This document shows, piece after piece, positions 21,406 through 29,482 of a stretch of 64,000 nt of DNA (position 1 is its first letter; each line of letters starts with the position of its first letter). The position numbers were made by a program, and so were the translations under genes. The DNA is taken from NCBI GenBank assembly GCA_016861165.1, contig BOKV01000020.1:28235-92234 (forward strand). The letters are read 5' to 3'. The stretch comes from Alphaproteobacteria bacterium (GTDB lineage Bacteria; Pseudomonadota; Alphaproteobacteria; Rhizobiales; Rhizobiaceae). The notes beneath the pieces were generated by a model. It worked only from the letters and a program-made list of their open reading frames with translations, had not been told where the DNA came from and searched no databases.

Positions 21406-22776
21406 TCAGCCGGCCGTCGCGGCGTCGATGGCGATCTCGACGATGGCGAGCGCCCGGTCGAGATCGTCGCGGCCGATGGTGAGCGGCGGTGACAGGGTGA
21501 GCACGTTGCCCTGGCTCACCTTGAAGCTCAGCCCGGCATCGAGGCAGCGATAGAAGACTTCCTCGGCCCGCGCGTTGTCCGGCGCCCTGGTCTGGCGGTC
21601 GGCGACGATCTCGACGCCGATCAGCAGTCCCCTGCCCCGCACGTCGCCGACCCGCGGCCGGGTCGCGGCAAATTCACGCAGGCGGTCCAAGGCATGGCGG
21701 CCGAGCTCGGCGGCGCGCTCGACGAGCCCCTCCCCGGCGATGATGTCGAGGGTCGCCAGCGCGGCCCGCGCCGTCACCGGATTCTTTTCGTGCGTGTAGT
21801 GGCCGATGGCGAAATCGCCGGCAATGTCGAGGCGGTCACGGGCGATGACCGCGGCGATGGGCAGGACGGCGCCGCCGAGCGCCTTGCCGAGGACGACGAT
21901 GTCGGGCACCACGCCGTCATGCTCGAAGGCGAAGAAGCGGCCGGTCTTGCCGAGCCCGGTCGGGATCTCGTCGAAGATCAGCAGCGCGCCGTGGTCGTCG
22001 CAGGCCTGGCGCACTGCCCGCCAGAAGCCCGGTGGCGGCACCTGCGGCACGGCACGCATCGGCTCGGCCACGACGGCGGCGATGTCGCCTTCCCTTTCCA
22101 GCACATAGCGGACCATCGCCGCGCAAGCGAGCCCGCAGACCTCCGGGCCGGCATGACCATAGGGACAGCGATAGCAGGCGAAGGGTGCCACATGTTCGGC
22201 ACCGGTGAGCAGCGGCCCGGCGATGTGGGAGCGGAAGGTCGCCTCGCCGCCGACGGAAGCAGCACCGAAGCCGGCGCCATGGAAGGCGTCCCAGAATGAA
22301 ACCGTCTTGAACCGGCCGGTGGCGGCGCGGGCGAGCTTCAGCGCCACTTCGATCGCGTCGGAGCCGCCGGTGGTGAACAGCACCTTCGACAGGTCGTCGG
22401 GCGCCAGCGCCGCCAGCCGCTCGGCCAGTTCGACCGAAACGGCGTTGGTGAAACGGCGCGGCGCGAAAGTGAGCGCGTCGAGCTGGTCCCGGATCGCCGC
22501 GAGCAGGCGCGGATGGCCGTAGCCGATGTGGTGGACCGAGTTGCCGTGGAAATCCATGTAACGGCGGCCGTCGGCATCCTCAATCCAGATACCTTCCGCT
22601 CGCGCGACGGCCGACAGCACCGGGCTTGACAGGCTCTGGTGGAGGAAGGCGGCGGCGTCGCGGGCGACCAGTTCCGCCATCCGCGTGCCGGTCTGGCGCT
22701 CCAGCCAGCGGGCGCGCGCCGACGAACGGTTGGATTCGCCTTCGGTATGCGTCAGCCGGCCGGCATCGCGCGCCAT
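21406..22776 (-). CDS. pbfA: PLP-dependent lyase, PbfA-like ((R)-1-hydroxy-2-aminoethylphosphonate ammonia-lyase)
   Basis: A 456-residue class III aminotransferase-fold protein. The PLP lysine is K298 (VVLGKALGGAVLPI), with LLIFDEIPTGLGKTGR before it. A cysteine-bearing segment, CYRCPYGHAG...EVCGLACA (C201, C204, C214, C218), is characteristic of a subgroup of phospho-lyase-type enzymes. It is encoded directly behind phnX, 17 bp after its stop, with AAGGACCGAG before the ATG at 22776. In known systems PbfA removes ammonia from (R)-1-hydroxy-2-aminoethylphosphonate to give phosphonoacetaldehyde, which feeds PhnX. The operon position strongly favours that role over a true aminotransferase. A second aminophosphonate transaminase cannot be excluded. 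Confidence 0.75.
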   Translation of the reverse strand: MARDAGRLTHTEGESNRSSARARWLERQTGTRMAELVARDAAAFLHQSLSSPVLSAVARAEGIWIEDADGRRYMDFHGNSVHHIGYGHPRLLAAIRDQLDALTFAPRRFTNAVSVELAERLAALAPDDLSKVLFTTGGSDAIEVALKLARAATGRFKTVSFWDAFHGAGFGAASVGGEATFRSHIAGPLLTGAEHVAPFACYRCPYGHAGPEVCGLACAAMVRYVLEREGDIAAVVAEPMRAVPQVPPPGFWRAVRQACDDHGALLIFDEIPTGLGKTGRFFAFEHDGVVPDIVVLGKALGGAVLPIAAVIARDRLDIAGDFAIGHYTHEKNPVTARAALATLDIIAGEGLVERAAELGRHALDRLREFAATRPRVGDVRGRGLLIGVEIVADRQTRAPDNARAEEVFYRCLDAGLSFKVSQGNVLTLSPPLTIGRDDLDRALAIVEIAIDAATAG

Positions 22777-22792
22777 CTCGGTCCTTGCGTCC

Positions 22793-23632
22793 CTACGGCC
22801 GCTCGCCGCGGGCAAGGCGCGCGTTGATGTCGGCGATCACCGGTTCGATGTCGGTGATCGAGTCGATGACATAGTGGGCGCCGGCCTTGCGCAGGATGTC
22901 GCGCGTCCTTTCCAGCCGCCGCTCGATCTCGGCGGCGGGCATGGTCTTGTCCTGGTCGGGCGTGTCCATGTCCATGTAGTTGGAATAGCGCGCCACGCCG
23001 ATGCCCCAGCAGCCGGCATTGAGCGCCTCGCCGACACCAGAAACGGTGTCGTCCACCTTGACCACCGACTGTATGGGATAGACGCCGAGCATGTCGAGGT
23101 TCTTGTAGACCATGAACGGGCCAGGCCGGGCGCCGTGCACCACCTCGTCGCCGGCGACCGAGGCGTCGGGCCGGTAGCCCTGCCGGGCGGCGTCGGCTTC
23201 GAGGATGTCGACCATGGAGCGGGTAAAGCCGGTGGTCGAGCCGATCCGGATGCCGGCCTTCTGCAGGCGCTGGGTGACCTCGGCCACGCCCGGCAGCAGC
23301 CGGGTGTACTTGCCGAGGCAATCAAGCTGCAACGGCACGAAGTCGGCGAACATCGCCGCAACGTCGGCGTCGCCCGGATAGCGGCCGTGGACCGCCTTCC
23401 AACGCTCGCGGATTTCAGGCACCTCGGTCAGCGCCTTGATGTGCAGGTCCTTGCGCAGGCCCATTGGCCCGCGTGCCTCGGCCATCGAGATCTCGACGCC
23501 CTGCTTCCTGAAAACCTCGACGAAGACCACGGCCGGCGCGACGACATAGGCGTCGGCGGTCGTGCCCGACCAATCGAGAATGACGGCCTTGACCTTGCCG
23601 CGGTAGGAACGCGAATAGACGAATTCGGACAT
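22793..23632 (-). CDS. phnX: Phosphonoacetaldehyde hydrolase (phosphonatase)
   Basis: A 279-residue HAD-superfamily enzyme that cleaves the C-P bond of phosphonoacetaldehyde to acetaldehyde and phosphate. The nucleophile motif is VILDWSGTTAD (D20). The cap-domain segment ARGPMGLRKDLHI contains the Schiff-base lysine K61, which distinguishes PhnX from other HAD hydrolases. Later motifs GSTTGFTR and VKVDDTVSGVGEALNAGCW are intact. The start at 23632 has AGGAG six bases upstream. It lies between phnW and pbfA, so acetaldehyde and phosphate are the end products of the operon. The phosphate released may connect to the upstream phosphate-transporter gene. Confidence 0.95.
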   Translation of the reverse strand: MSEFVYSRSYRGKVKAVILDWSGTTADAYVVAPAVVFVEVFRKQGVEISMAEARGPMGLRKDLHIKALTEVPEIRERWKAVHGRYPGDADVAAMFADFVPLQLDCLGKYTRLLPGVAEVTQRLQKAGIRIGSTTGFTRSMVDILEADAARQGYRPDASVAGDEVVHGARPGPFMVYKNLDMLGVYPIQSVVKVDDTVSGVGEALNAGCWGIGVARYSNYMDMDTPDQDKTMPAAEIERRLERTRDILRKAGAHYVIDSITDIEPVIADINARLARGERP

Positions 23633-23690
23633 GCTGCTCTCCTGGGAACGGGTGGGTTGGCGCCACCGCGTCGGCGGCGACGAAAACGGT

Positions 23691-24902
23691 TCAAGCGGCC
23701 AGCTTGGCCCGCTCGGCCAGCGCGGCGGCCGGCGGGGCGGCGCTGTCAACGCCCATTTCGGCAAGCGAGGCGCGGGCGGCGGCGACCACCTCGGCCATGA
23801 CGGCGGCGTCGAGCCGGCCGATGCAGCCGATGCGGAAGCTGTCGACCACGGTCAGCTTGCCCGGATAGATGATGAAGCCCCTCGCCTTCATGAGGTCGTA
23901 GAAGCGCTCGAAACGGAAGGCGGGGTGGGCCGGACTGAAGAAGGTGACGATGACCGGCGACAGCCAGCGGTCGGACAACAGCGTCTCGAAGCCCAGTTGC
24001 CGCATGCCGGCGACCAGCACGTCGCGGTTGCCGGCGTAGCGGGTGCCGCGGCCGGCCACGCCGCCCTCCGCCTCGTGCAGCCGCAGCGCTTCGAGGAAGG
24101 CGGCGACGACGTGCGTCGGCGGCGTGTAGCGCCACTGCCCGGTGCGGTTCATGTAGGCCCATTGGGCATGCACGTCGAGGCTCAGCGAATGGCTGTTGCC
24201 GGCGGCGGCGGCCAGCGCATCGCGCCGCGCGATGACGAAACCGAAGCCCGGCACCCCCTCGATGCATTTGTTGGCCGAAGACACCAGCGCCTCGCAGGCG
24301 ATCGTGCCGACCTCGAGCGGCAGCGCGCCAAAGGCGCTCATCGAATCGATCAGCAGCCGGCGGCCCTTGGCGGCAACCACGGCGGCGATCTCGTCGATCG
24401 GATTGAGGATGCCCGAACTGGTCTCACAATGGACGACGACGACATGGCTGACGGCCGGATCGGCATCGAGCGCGGCGGCCACCTCCGGTCCGCGCGGCGG
24501 CAGGTAGTCGCCCTTGTCGATGACGGCGTGGGCGCGGCCCAGATAGCGCAGCGTCTCGACAATGCGCTGGCCATAGGCGCCGTTGACCAAGACCAGCGCC
24601 CTGCAATCGCGCGGCAGGAAGGAGCCGAGCATGGCCTCGACGGCGAAGGTGCCGCTGCCCTGCATCGGCACGCAGTCATAGTCGCCCTGGCTGTCGCCGG
24701 CGATCGCCAGCAGCCTGGCGCGCATGCGTGCCGTCATCGCCCGGAAATCGTCGTCCCACGAGCCCCAGTCGCGCAGCATGGCACGCTTGACGCAGGCCGC
24801 CGTCGTCAGCGGCCCCGGCGTGAGCAGGCGCGGCTCGCCCAGCGCCGGCGGGCCGAAGCCCTCGGCCGGCGGCTTGGCGGGCGACGGCATGTGGCTCGTC
24901 AT
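23691..24902 (-). CDS. phnW: 2-aminoethylphosphonate:pyruvate aminotransferase
   Basis: A 403-residue PLP enzyme that converts 2-aminoethylphosphonate plus pyruvate to phosphonoacetaldehyde plus alanine. Family features: opening [32 protein letters not shown] near residue 81, [10 protein letters not shown], and [16 protein letters not shown] with the PLP lysine K212. The C-terminal half ends with a [16 protein letters not shown] segment also typical of PhnW. The ATG at 24902 has GGAG eight bases upstream; a second ATG at 24890 is possible. It is 58 bp upstream of phnX. Upstream is the nptA-like gene on the same strand, and the 90 bp between them carry a TGAAA-N8-TTTCA repeat. Confidence 0.93.
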   Translation of the reverse strand: MTSHMPSPAKPPAEGFGPPALGEPRLLTPGPLTTAACVKRAMLRDWGSWDDDFRAMTARMRARLLAIAGDSQGDYDCVPMQGSGTFAVEAMLGSFLPRDCRALVLVNGAYGQRIVETLRYLGRAHAVIDKGDYLPPRGPEVAAALDADPAVSHVVVVHCETSSGILNPIDEIAAVVAAKGRRLLIDSMSAFGALPLEVGTIACEALVSSANKCIEGVPGFGFVIARRDALAAAAGNSHSLSLDVHAQWAYMNRTGQWRYTPPTHVVAAFLEALRLHEAEGGVAGRGTRYAGNRDVLVAGMRQLGFETLLSDRWLSPVIVTFFSPAHPAFRFERFYDLMKARGFIIYPGKLTVVDSFRIGCIGRLDAAVMAEVVAAARASLAEMGVDSAAPPAAALAERAKLAA

Positions 24903-24954
24903 GGTTCTGTCTCCGTGCGGGAAGTCGCGGCAACCTAGCAGCACGAAAACGGCA

Positions 24955-24972
24955 TGAAAAATCTATATTTCA
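24955..24972 (-). promoter_or_regulatory. Inverted repeat upstream of phnW
   Basis: TGAAA (24955-24959) and TTTCA (24968-24972) flank an AT-rich 8-base centre in the 90-bp gap between the phosphate-transporter gene and phnW. The stretch is strikingly AT-rich against the surroundings and fits a promoter and a LysR-type T-N11-A operator. Function is inferred only from position. Confidence 0.4.
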
Positions 24973-24992
24973 AATCGTGACATCGATTCCAC

Positions 24993-26663
24993 TTATGCTT
25001 TCTTCGCCCTGGTCAACCGTGTCTCGCGCAGCTGGCCGTGGCGCGACAGGATCGGGATCGCCACGGCCGCGTAGAGCGAGTTGATTTCGCGCAGGCTGCG
25101 CACGGTCTCCAGATGGATGTCGCTGGTCTCGATGCTCTCGACCGCGCCAGCCTTGAGCCGCACCAGGTGGCGGTTGTGACTGTCGCGCTCGATGCCGCGC
25201 ATGCGGTCCTTCTCGGCGATGAGCTGGCGGGCCGATTCGATGTCTTCCGAGACGAGGACGTTGAGCGCCATTTGCATGTTGTCCATGACGCGGGCGTGCA
25301 TGTTGGTGAGTTCCCGCCAGCCTTCGGCCGAGAAGCGCAGCCGTTTCTTGTGCATTTCGAGGATGAGGTCGAGCAGGCTCTTCGAGACGATGTCGCCGGC
25401 CCGCTCCAGATTGATGGCAAAGCTGGTCAGTTCCAGCCCGCGCTCGGCCTCGTGGCCGCTGAGCTTACCGCGGTTCAGTTCGGCGACGTAGAGCTTGATG
25501 GCCGTGTGGGTGTCGTTGACCTGCTTGTCGAGCTTGCGGATTCGTTCGATTTCCTCGCGGTTGCCGGTCTCGAACAGCTCCATCACCGGGCGGATCATCA
25601 CCTCGACGATGCCGGCCATGCGCAGCACCTCGCGGGTAGCGCTGGCCAGCGCCAGCTGCGGCTGCTCGATGACGTTGCGGTCGAGCGCGCTCTTGGGCTG
25701 CAGCGGGGCGAGCGCGGCATCGGCATCGGGCTGGCGCGGCACCAGCGCGTCGACCAGCCGCTGCACGGGTCCGATCAGCGGCAGGCAGGCGATCATGAGC
25801 GCCAGATTGAACAGGAGGTGCAGGTTGGCGATCTCGCGGGCGGGATTGGCGCCGATCTCGCCGAAGGGAAGCGCCACGAGGCGGGAGGCGAGCAGGACAA
25901 TGACGGCGCCGGTGACGCGGAACACCAGATTGGCGAGTGGCAGCAGCCGCGCGCGCCGGTCGAAGCCGCGCGTCAGCCAAACCGGGATCAGCGCACCGCC
26001 GGCATTGGCGCCGAGCAGCAGCGAGAAGCCGGCCTCGATCGGCAGCACCCCCTGCCCGACGAACTGCATGATCATCAGCACCGCCGCCACGCTTGAATGC
26101 AGCATGAACGTCACCAGTGCCGCGACCAGGAAGGCGGTGACGAAGTCGCCGGCCAGGTAGGCGGCGACGACCGGCATGAACCGGCCTTCCTTCAGCGGTT
26201 CGGTCGCGGCGCCGATCATGCCGAGCGCGATGAGGATGAAGGCGATGCCGATGCAGATGCGGCCGATCTGGCGGGTGGCGCGCGCCTCGAACTTCAAAAA
26301 CAGCCAACCGCCGACCGCCAGCAGCAGCGGGATCAGTGCCGTGAGGTCGAGCGACAGGAACTGGACAACAAGGGTGGTGCCGAAATCGGCGCCGAGCAGC
26401 ACGGCGATGCCGGCGGTGGTGGCGACCAGGCCGCCGGCTGCAAAGCCCGCCGTCAGCACCGAAGTGGCGGTCGAACTCTGCAGGCAGATGGCGACGACGG
26501 CGCCGACGGCGGCGCTGGCCAGCCGCCCCCGGCCGGGGTCGGCGATGGCACGGCGCAGCGCCGGCCCCGAGGCACGCTCGACGCCGGTGCGCACCAGCCG
26601 CACCGAATAGAGCAGCAGCATGGTCGCTCCGGCAAGCTGCAGGAGTATGGTCAGAAGGCTCAA
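24993..26663 (-). CDS. Na/Pi cotransporter-like protein with C-terminal PhoU domain
   Basis: A 556-residue protein. The N-terminal 330 residues are membrane-embedded with two inverted Na/Pi-cotransporter repeats marked by CLQSSTATSVL and MLHSSVAAVLM. Residues about 360-550 form a cytoplasmic PhoU-like helical domain with two three-helix bundles (for example LSGHEAERGLELTSFAINLE). I prefer a TTG start at 26663, with GGGAG nine bases before it; related proteins begin (M)SLLTLLLQLAG. An ATG at 26699 is an alternative. NptA/YjbB-type proteins of this architecture move phosphate, and YjbB acts as an exporter. Placed upstream of phnW on the same strand, it could vent phosphate released by PhnX. The LysR gene is divergent. 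Confidence 0.85.
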   Translation of the reverse strand: MSLLTILLQLAGATMLLLYSVRLVRTGVERASGPALRRAIADPGRGRLASAAVGAVVAICLQSSTATSVLTAGFAAGGLVATTAGIAVLLGADFGTTLVVQFLSLDLTALIPLLLAVGGWLFLKFEARATRQIGRICIGIAFILIALGMIGAATEPLKEGRFMPVVAAYLAGDFVTAFLVAALVTFMLHSSVAAVLMIMQFVGQGVLPIEAGFSLLLGANAGGALIPVWLTRGFDRRARLLPLANLVFRVTGAVIVLLASRLVALPFGEIGANPAREIANLHLLFNLALMIACLPLIGPVQRLVDALVPRQPDADAALAPLQPKSALDRNVIEQPQLALASATREVLRMAGIVEVMIRPVMELFETGNREEIERIRKLDKQVNDTHTAIKLYVAELNRGKLSGHEAERGLELTSFAINLERAGDIVSKSLLDLILEMHKKRLRFSAEGWRELTNMHARVMDNMQMALNVLVSEDIESARQLIAEKDRMRGIERDSHNRHLVRLKAGAVESIETSDIHLETVRSLREINSLYAAVAIPILSRHGQLRETRLTRAKKA

Positions 26664-26767
26664 ATCCGGTTGCTCCCGTCGCGGCCCGAATCGATGCATG
26701 AGGGCGCACAATGTGCGCATTCTCGACCGGGGCCTTTACTTAACTCAAATCGTTAGTTCTTATCCGT

Positions 26768-26786
26768 GCATAAACGTCAATTATGC
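26768..26786 (+). promoter_or_regulatory. Inverted repeat before lysR, candidate LysR operator
   Basis: GCATAA (26768-26773) and TTATGC (26781-26786) form a perfect inverted repeat with a 7-base spacer, ending 7 bp before the lysR start and lying between divergent promoters. A LysR regulator commonly binds such sites to repress itself and activate the divergent operon. The whole 26700-26790 stretch is AT-rich. Confidence 0.5.
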
Positions 26787-26793
26787 TAGGAGT

Positions 26794-27681
26794 ATGCCGG
26801 CGATGCGCTACGTGCAATTGCGCGCCTTTCACCACGTCGCCGTTCACGGCGGGTTCTCGCGCGCCGCCGAGATGCTTCACCTGACCCAGCCGGCGGTCTC
26901 CGATCAGGTCCGCAAGCTCGAGGAGGAATACGAGGTCATCCTGTTCAACCGGCGCAAGAAACAGGTGTCGCTGACGGCGACCGGCAAGCGCCTGCTGGAG
27001 GTCACCCACCGCTTCTTCGAGGTCGAGACGCAGGCCCTGGAACTGCTGTCGGAATCGCGGGCGCTGTCGGCCGGCTCGCTCAGGATCGTCGCCGACTCGG
27101 CGATGCATCTCCTCCACATCCTCCAGCCGTTCCAGGCCAGGCACCCCAGGGTGCGGGTGTCGGTGCGCGCCGGCAACTCGCAGGAGGTGATCGAGGCGCT
27201 GTACAGCTACGAGACCGATGTCGGCGTGCTCGGCGAGATCCCGGACAGCCGCGACTTCCAGGCGGTCCGGCTGTCGACGACGCCGCTCATCGCCTTCGCC
27301 GCCGCAAGCGCAGCCCCGCAGCGGCCGCTGACGCTGCGCGAACTCGCCCGCCACCCGCTGGTGCTGCGCGAGCCCGGCTCCAAGACCCGCCAGAAGCTCG
27401 AACAGGCGGCTCGCGAGCGCGGCCTCGAACTGAAGGCGGCGATCGAGGCGGAGGGCCGCGAGGCGATTCGCGAGATCGTGGCCTCCGGCGCCGGCATCGG
27501 CTTCGTCTCGCAGGCCGAGTTCGGCCACGACCCGCGCCTCGTCGCCATTCCGATCGCCGGCGAAGACCTGACCATGGACGAGGCGCTGATCTGCCTGCGT
27601 GAACGCGCCGGCGGCAAGCTGGTCAGCGCCTTCATGGAGATGGCGGCGAGGCTGTCGGGAGAAGGGGTGACTCGGCGGTGA
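26794..27681 (+). CDS. LysR-family regulator of the phosphonate operon
   Basis: A 295-residue LysR-type regulator. It has an N-terminal winged HTH (YVQLRAFHHVAVHGGFSRAA, LTQPAVSDQVRKLEEEYEVILF) and a periplasmic-binding-like effector domain from about residue 95. AGGAG lies immediately before the ATG at 26794 and ten bases before the ATG at 26803; either could be used. It is divergent from the nptA-phnWX-pbfA-eamA run, the common arrangement for 2-aminoethylphosphonate-responsive LysR activators, so the likely inducer is 2-aminoethylphosphonate or a derivative. The intergenic inverted repeats are the natural candidate binding sites. Confidence 0.88.
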   Translation: MPAMRYVQLRAFHHVAVHGGFSRAAEMLHLTQPAVSDQVRKLEEEYEVILFNRRKKQVSLTATGKRLLEVTHRFFEVETQALELLSESRALSAGSLRIVADSAMHLLHILQPFQARHPRVRVSVRAGNSQEVIEALYSYETDVGVLGEIPDSRDFQAVRLSTTPLIAFAAASAAPQRPLTLRELARHPLVLREPGSKTRQKLEQAARERGLELKAAIEAEGREAIREIVASGAGIGFVSQAEFGHDPRLVAIPIAGEDLTMDEALICLRERAGGKLVSAFMEMAARLSGEGVTRR

Positions 27682-27717
27682 CGGACTGCCGTGTCCGCGC
27701 TGCGCCCTGACGGTTCA

Positions 27718-28185
27718 GTTGCGACTTGCGTAGATGTTGCCATCCGTGACCGTGCAGTTGACGCGCGTCGCCTTGGGGGTGTCTCTCTTTGTGCGGTCGT
27801 CAAATGTAATCCGATAGCTAAATTGACATTTATTCCCCGCAGCTTTGTAGGCGTAGGTGATCGTCATACCTTTTTCGCCCTTGTACACGAACGTCAGTGT
27901 GTCGCCGCTGACAAAGAACGCGGCACCTTCCTTGCTGAATCGACCAACGGTGTACCTATCGCCTCGCGCACCGGTCCGAGCATAGTCAAAAACGACCTTC
28001 CCATCGCTCTGGACATACATATCTCCGCTTACCTTTTCCGGCCGGAGAAGCCGACACCGACTGCCTTGGCAGAGAAGACTCTGTATAGTTCCCCTCACGG
28101 TCAGTGATTTCCCGGCGACGTCGGCCGATGCGGGCACCGGCGCGATCAACATCACGGTGGCAACAGTCAGGCGCGCAACATTCAT
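27718..28185 (-). CDS. Predicted secreted protein, GC-poor orphan
   Basis: A 155-residue protein with a strong ribosome-binding site (GGAGGAAAAGG before the ATG at 28185) and a Sec signal MNVARLTVATVMLIAPVPASA. The mature part of about 134 residues is beta-rich with four cysteines, LLCQGSRCRL near the N-terminus, NKCQFSYRI and VNCTVTDG, likely forming two disulphides. Base composition is visibly lower in GC than the genes on both sides, and codons such as TTT, AAA and GTA are common, which suggests recent transfer. It is convergent with lysR and separated from the alcohol dehydrogenase by 145 bp. I do not recognise a family. Confidence 0.65.
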
Positions 28186-28330
28186 CCTTTTCCTCCGGAG
28201 TTTCCTGGAGGGTGCGTAGCACACCTACCGAGGCGGTGAGTGTGACGTTGCGCACAAAACCAACCGCAGGTCTTGGTCGATCGCCAGCCGGGAACGTGTC
28301 CCCTACCTCTTCCTGGGTCGGGAATCACGC

Positions 28331-29482
28331 TCAACCGATGCATGCCTCGAACAGCGCCCGCGTGTTTTCTGGGGTGAGCTTCACCGGGTTGCCGCCGGCG
28401 GTCGGGTCTTGGAGCGCCATGGCCACCATCTCGTCGATGCGGTCGCGGCCGACGCCCATCGCCGAGAGCTTGGCGGGAACGCCGAGCTCGGCGCGCAGCC
28501 GCACAACGAAATCGAGGAAGCCGTCGAAACCACCGGCAATACCCAGATAGGCCGCCGCCGCGGCGATCCTGCCCGCGATCGCCGGCCGGTTGAACTTCAG
28601 CACCATCGGCATGACGACGCCGTTGGTCATGCCGTGATGGGTGTTGTAGAGGGCGCCGACCGGATGCGACAGCGAATGGATGGCGCCAAGCCCCTTCTGG
28701 AAGGCGACGGCACCCATCGCCGCCGCGCTCATCATGTGGGCGCGGGCTTCCAGGTCGGCCCCGTCGGCGGCGACGCGCGGCAGGTTCTCCTTGACGAGGC
28801 GCATGCCTTCCAGCGCGATGCCGGCGCTCATCGGATGGTAGAACGGCGCGCAATAGGCTTCCAGGCAGTGGGCGAGCGCGTCCATGCCGGTGCCGACGGT
28901 GATCGCCTTCGGCATGCCGACGGTGAGCTCGGGATCGCAGATGGTCACCGCCGGCAGCATCTTCGGGTGGAAGATGATCTTCTTGACATGCGTGGCCGAG
29001 TTGGTGACCACGCCTGCCCGGCCGACCTCCGATCCCGTCCCGGCGGTGGTCGGCACCGCGACGACGGGCGCGATTGCCGATGCGTCGGCCCGCGTCCACC
29101 AGTCGCCGATATCCTCGAAATCCCAGACCGGCCGGCTCTGGCCGGCCATGAAGGCGACGAGCTTGCCGAGATCGAGGCCGGAGCCGCCCCCGAAGGCGAC
29201 GACGCCATCATGCCCGCCAGCCCTGAAGGCGGCGACACCGGCTGCAAGGTTGCCGTCGTTCGGGTTGGGGTCGACCTCGGCGAACAGCGCCCGGCCGAGA
29301 CCGGCCGCCTCGAGCAGGTCGAGCGCGCGCGCGGTGATCGGCAGGCTCGCCAGCCCGCGGTCGGTGACGAGGAGGGGGCGCGAGATGCCGGCGGCCCGGC
29401 AGGCGTCGGCCAGTTCGGCGATGCGGCCGGCGCCGAAGCGGATCGATGTCGGATAGGACCAGTTGGCGGTGGGCACGGTCAT
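28331..29482 (-). CDS. Iron-containing alcohol dehydrogenase
   Basis: A 383-residue group III, NAD(P)-dependent alcohol dehydrogenase. The Rossmann-like N-terminal part holds the nucleotide motif GGGSGLDLGK, followed by the PTTAGTGSEVGR loop. Metal-site residues lie in GMDALAHCLEAY, HSLSHPVGALYNTHHG and the aspartate near them, as in the Fe-ADH family. The start at 29482 overlaps the aldehyde-dehydrogenase stop (ATGA), so the two are translationally coupled and probably act in sequence: alcohol to aldehyde to acid. With the GS-like ligase and hydrolase in the same block, a gamma-glutamylated amino alcohol is an attractive substrate, but simple diols or amino alcohols are possible. Confidence 0.9.
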   Translation of the reverse strand: MTVPTANWSYPTSIRFGAGRIAELADACRAAGISRPLLVTDRGLASLPITARALDLLEAAGLGRALFAEVDPNPNDGNLAAGVAAFRAGGHDGVVAFGGGSGLDLGKLVAFMAGQSRPVWDFEDIGDWWTRADASAIAPVVAVPTTAGTGSEVGRAGVVTNSATHVKKIIFHPKMLPAVTICDPELTVGMPKAITVGTGMDALAHCLEAYCAPFYHPMSAGIALEGMRLVKENLPRVAADGADLEARAHMMSAAAMGAVAFQKGLGAIHSLSHPVGALYNTHHGMTNGVVMPMVLKFNRPAIAGRIAAAAAYLGIAGGFDGFLDFVVRLRAELGVPAKLSAMGVGRDRIDEMVAMALQDPTAGGNPVKLTPENTRALFEACIG

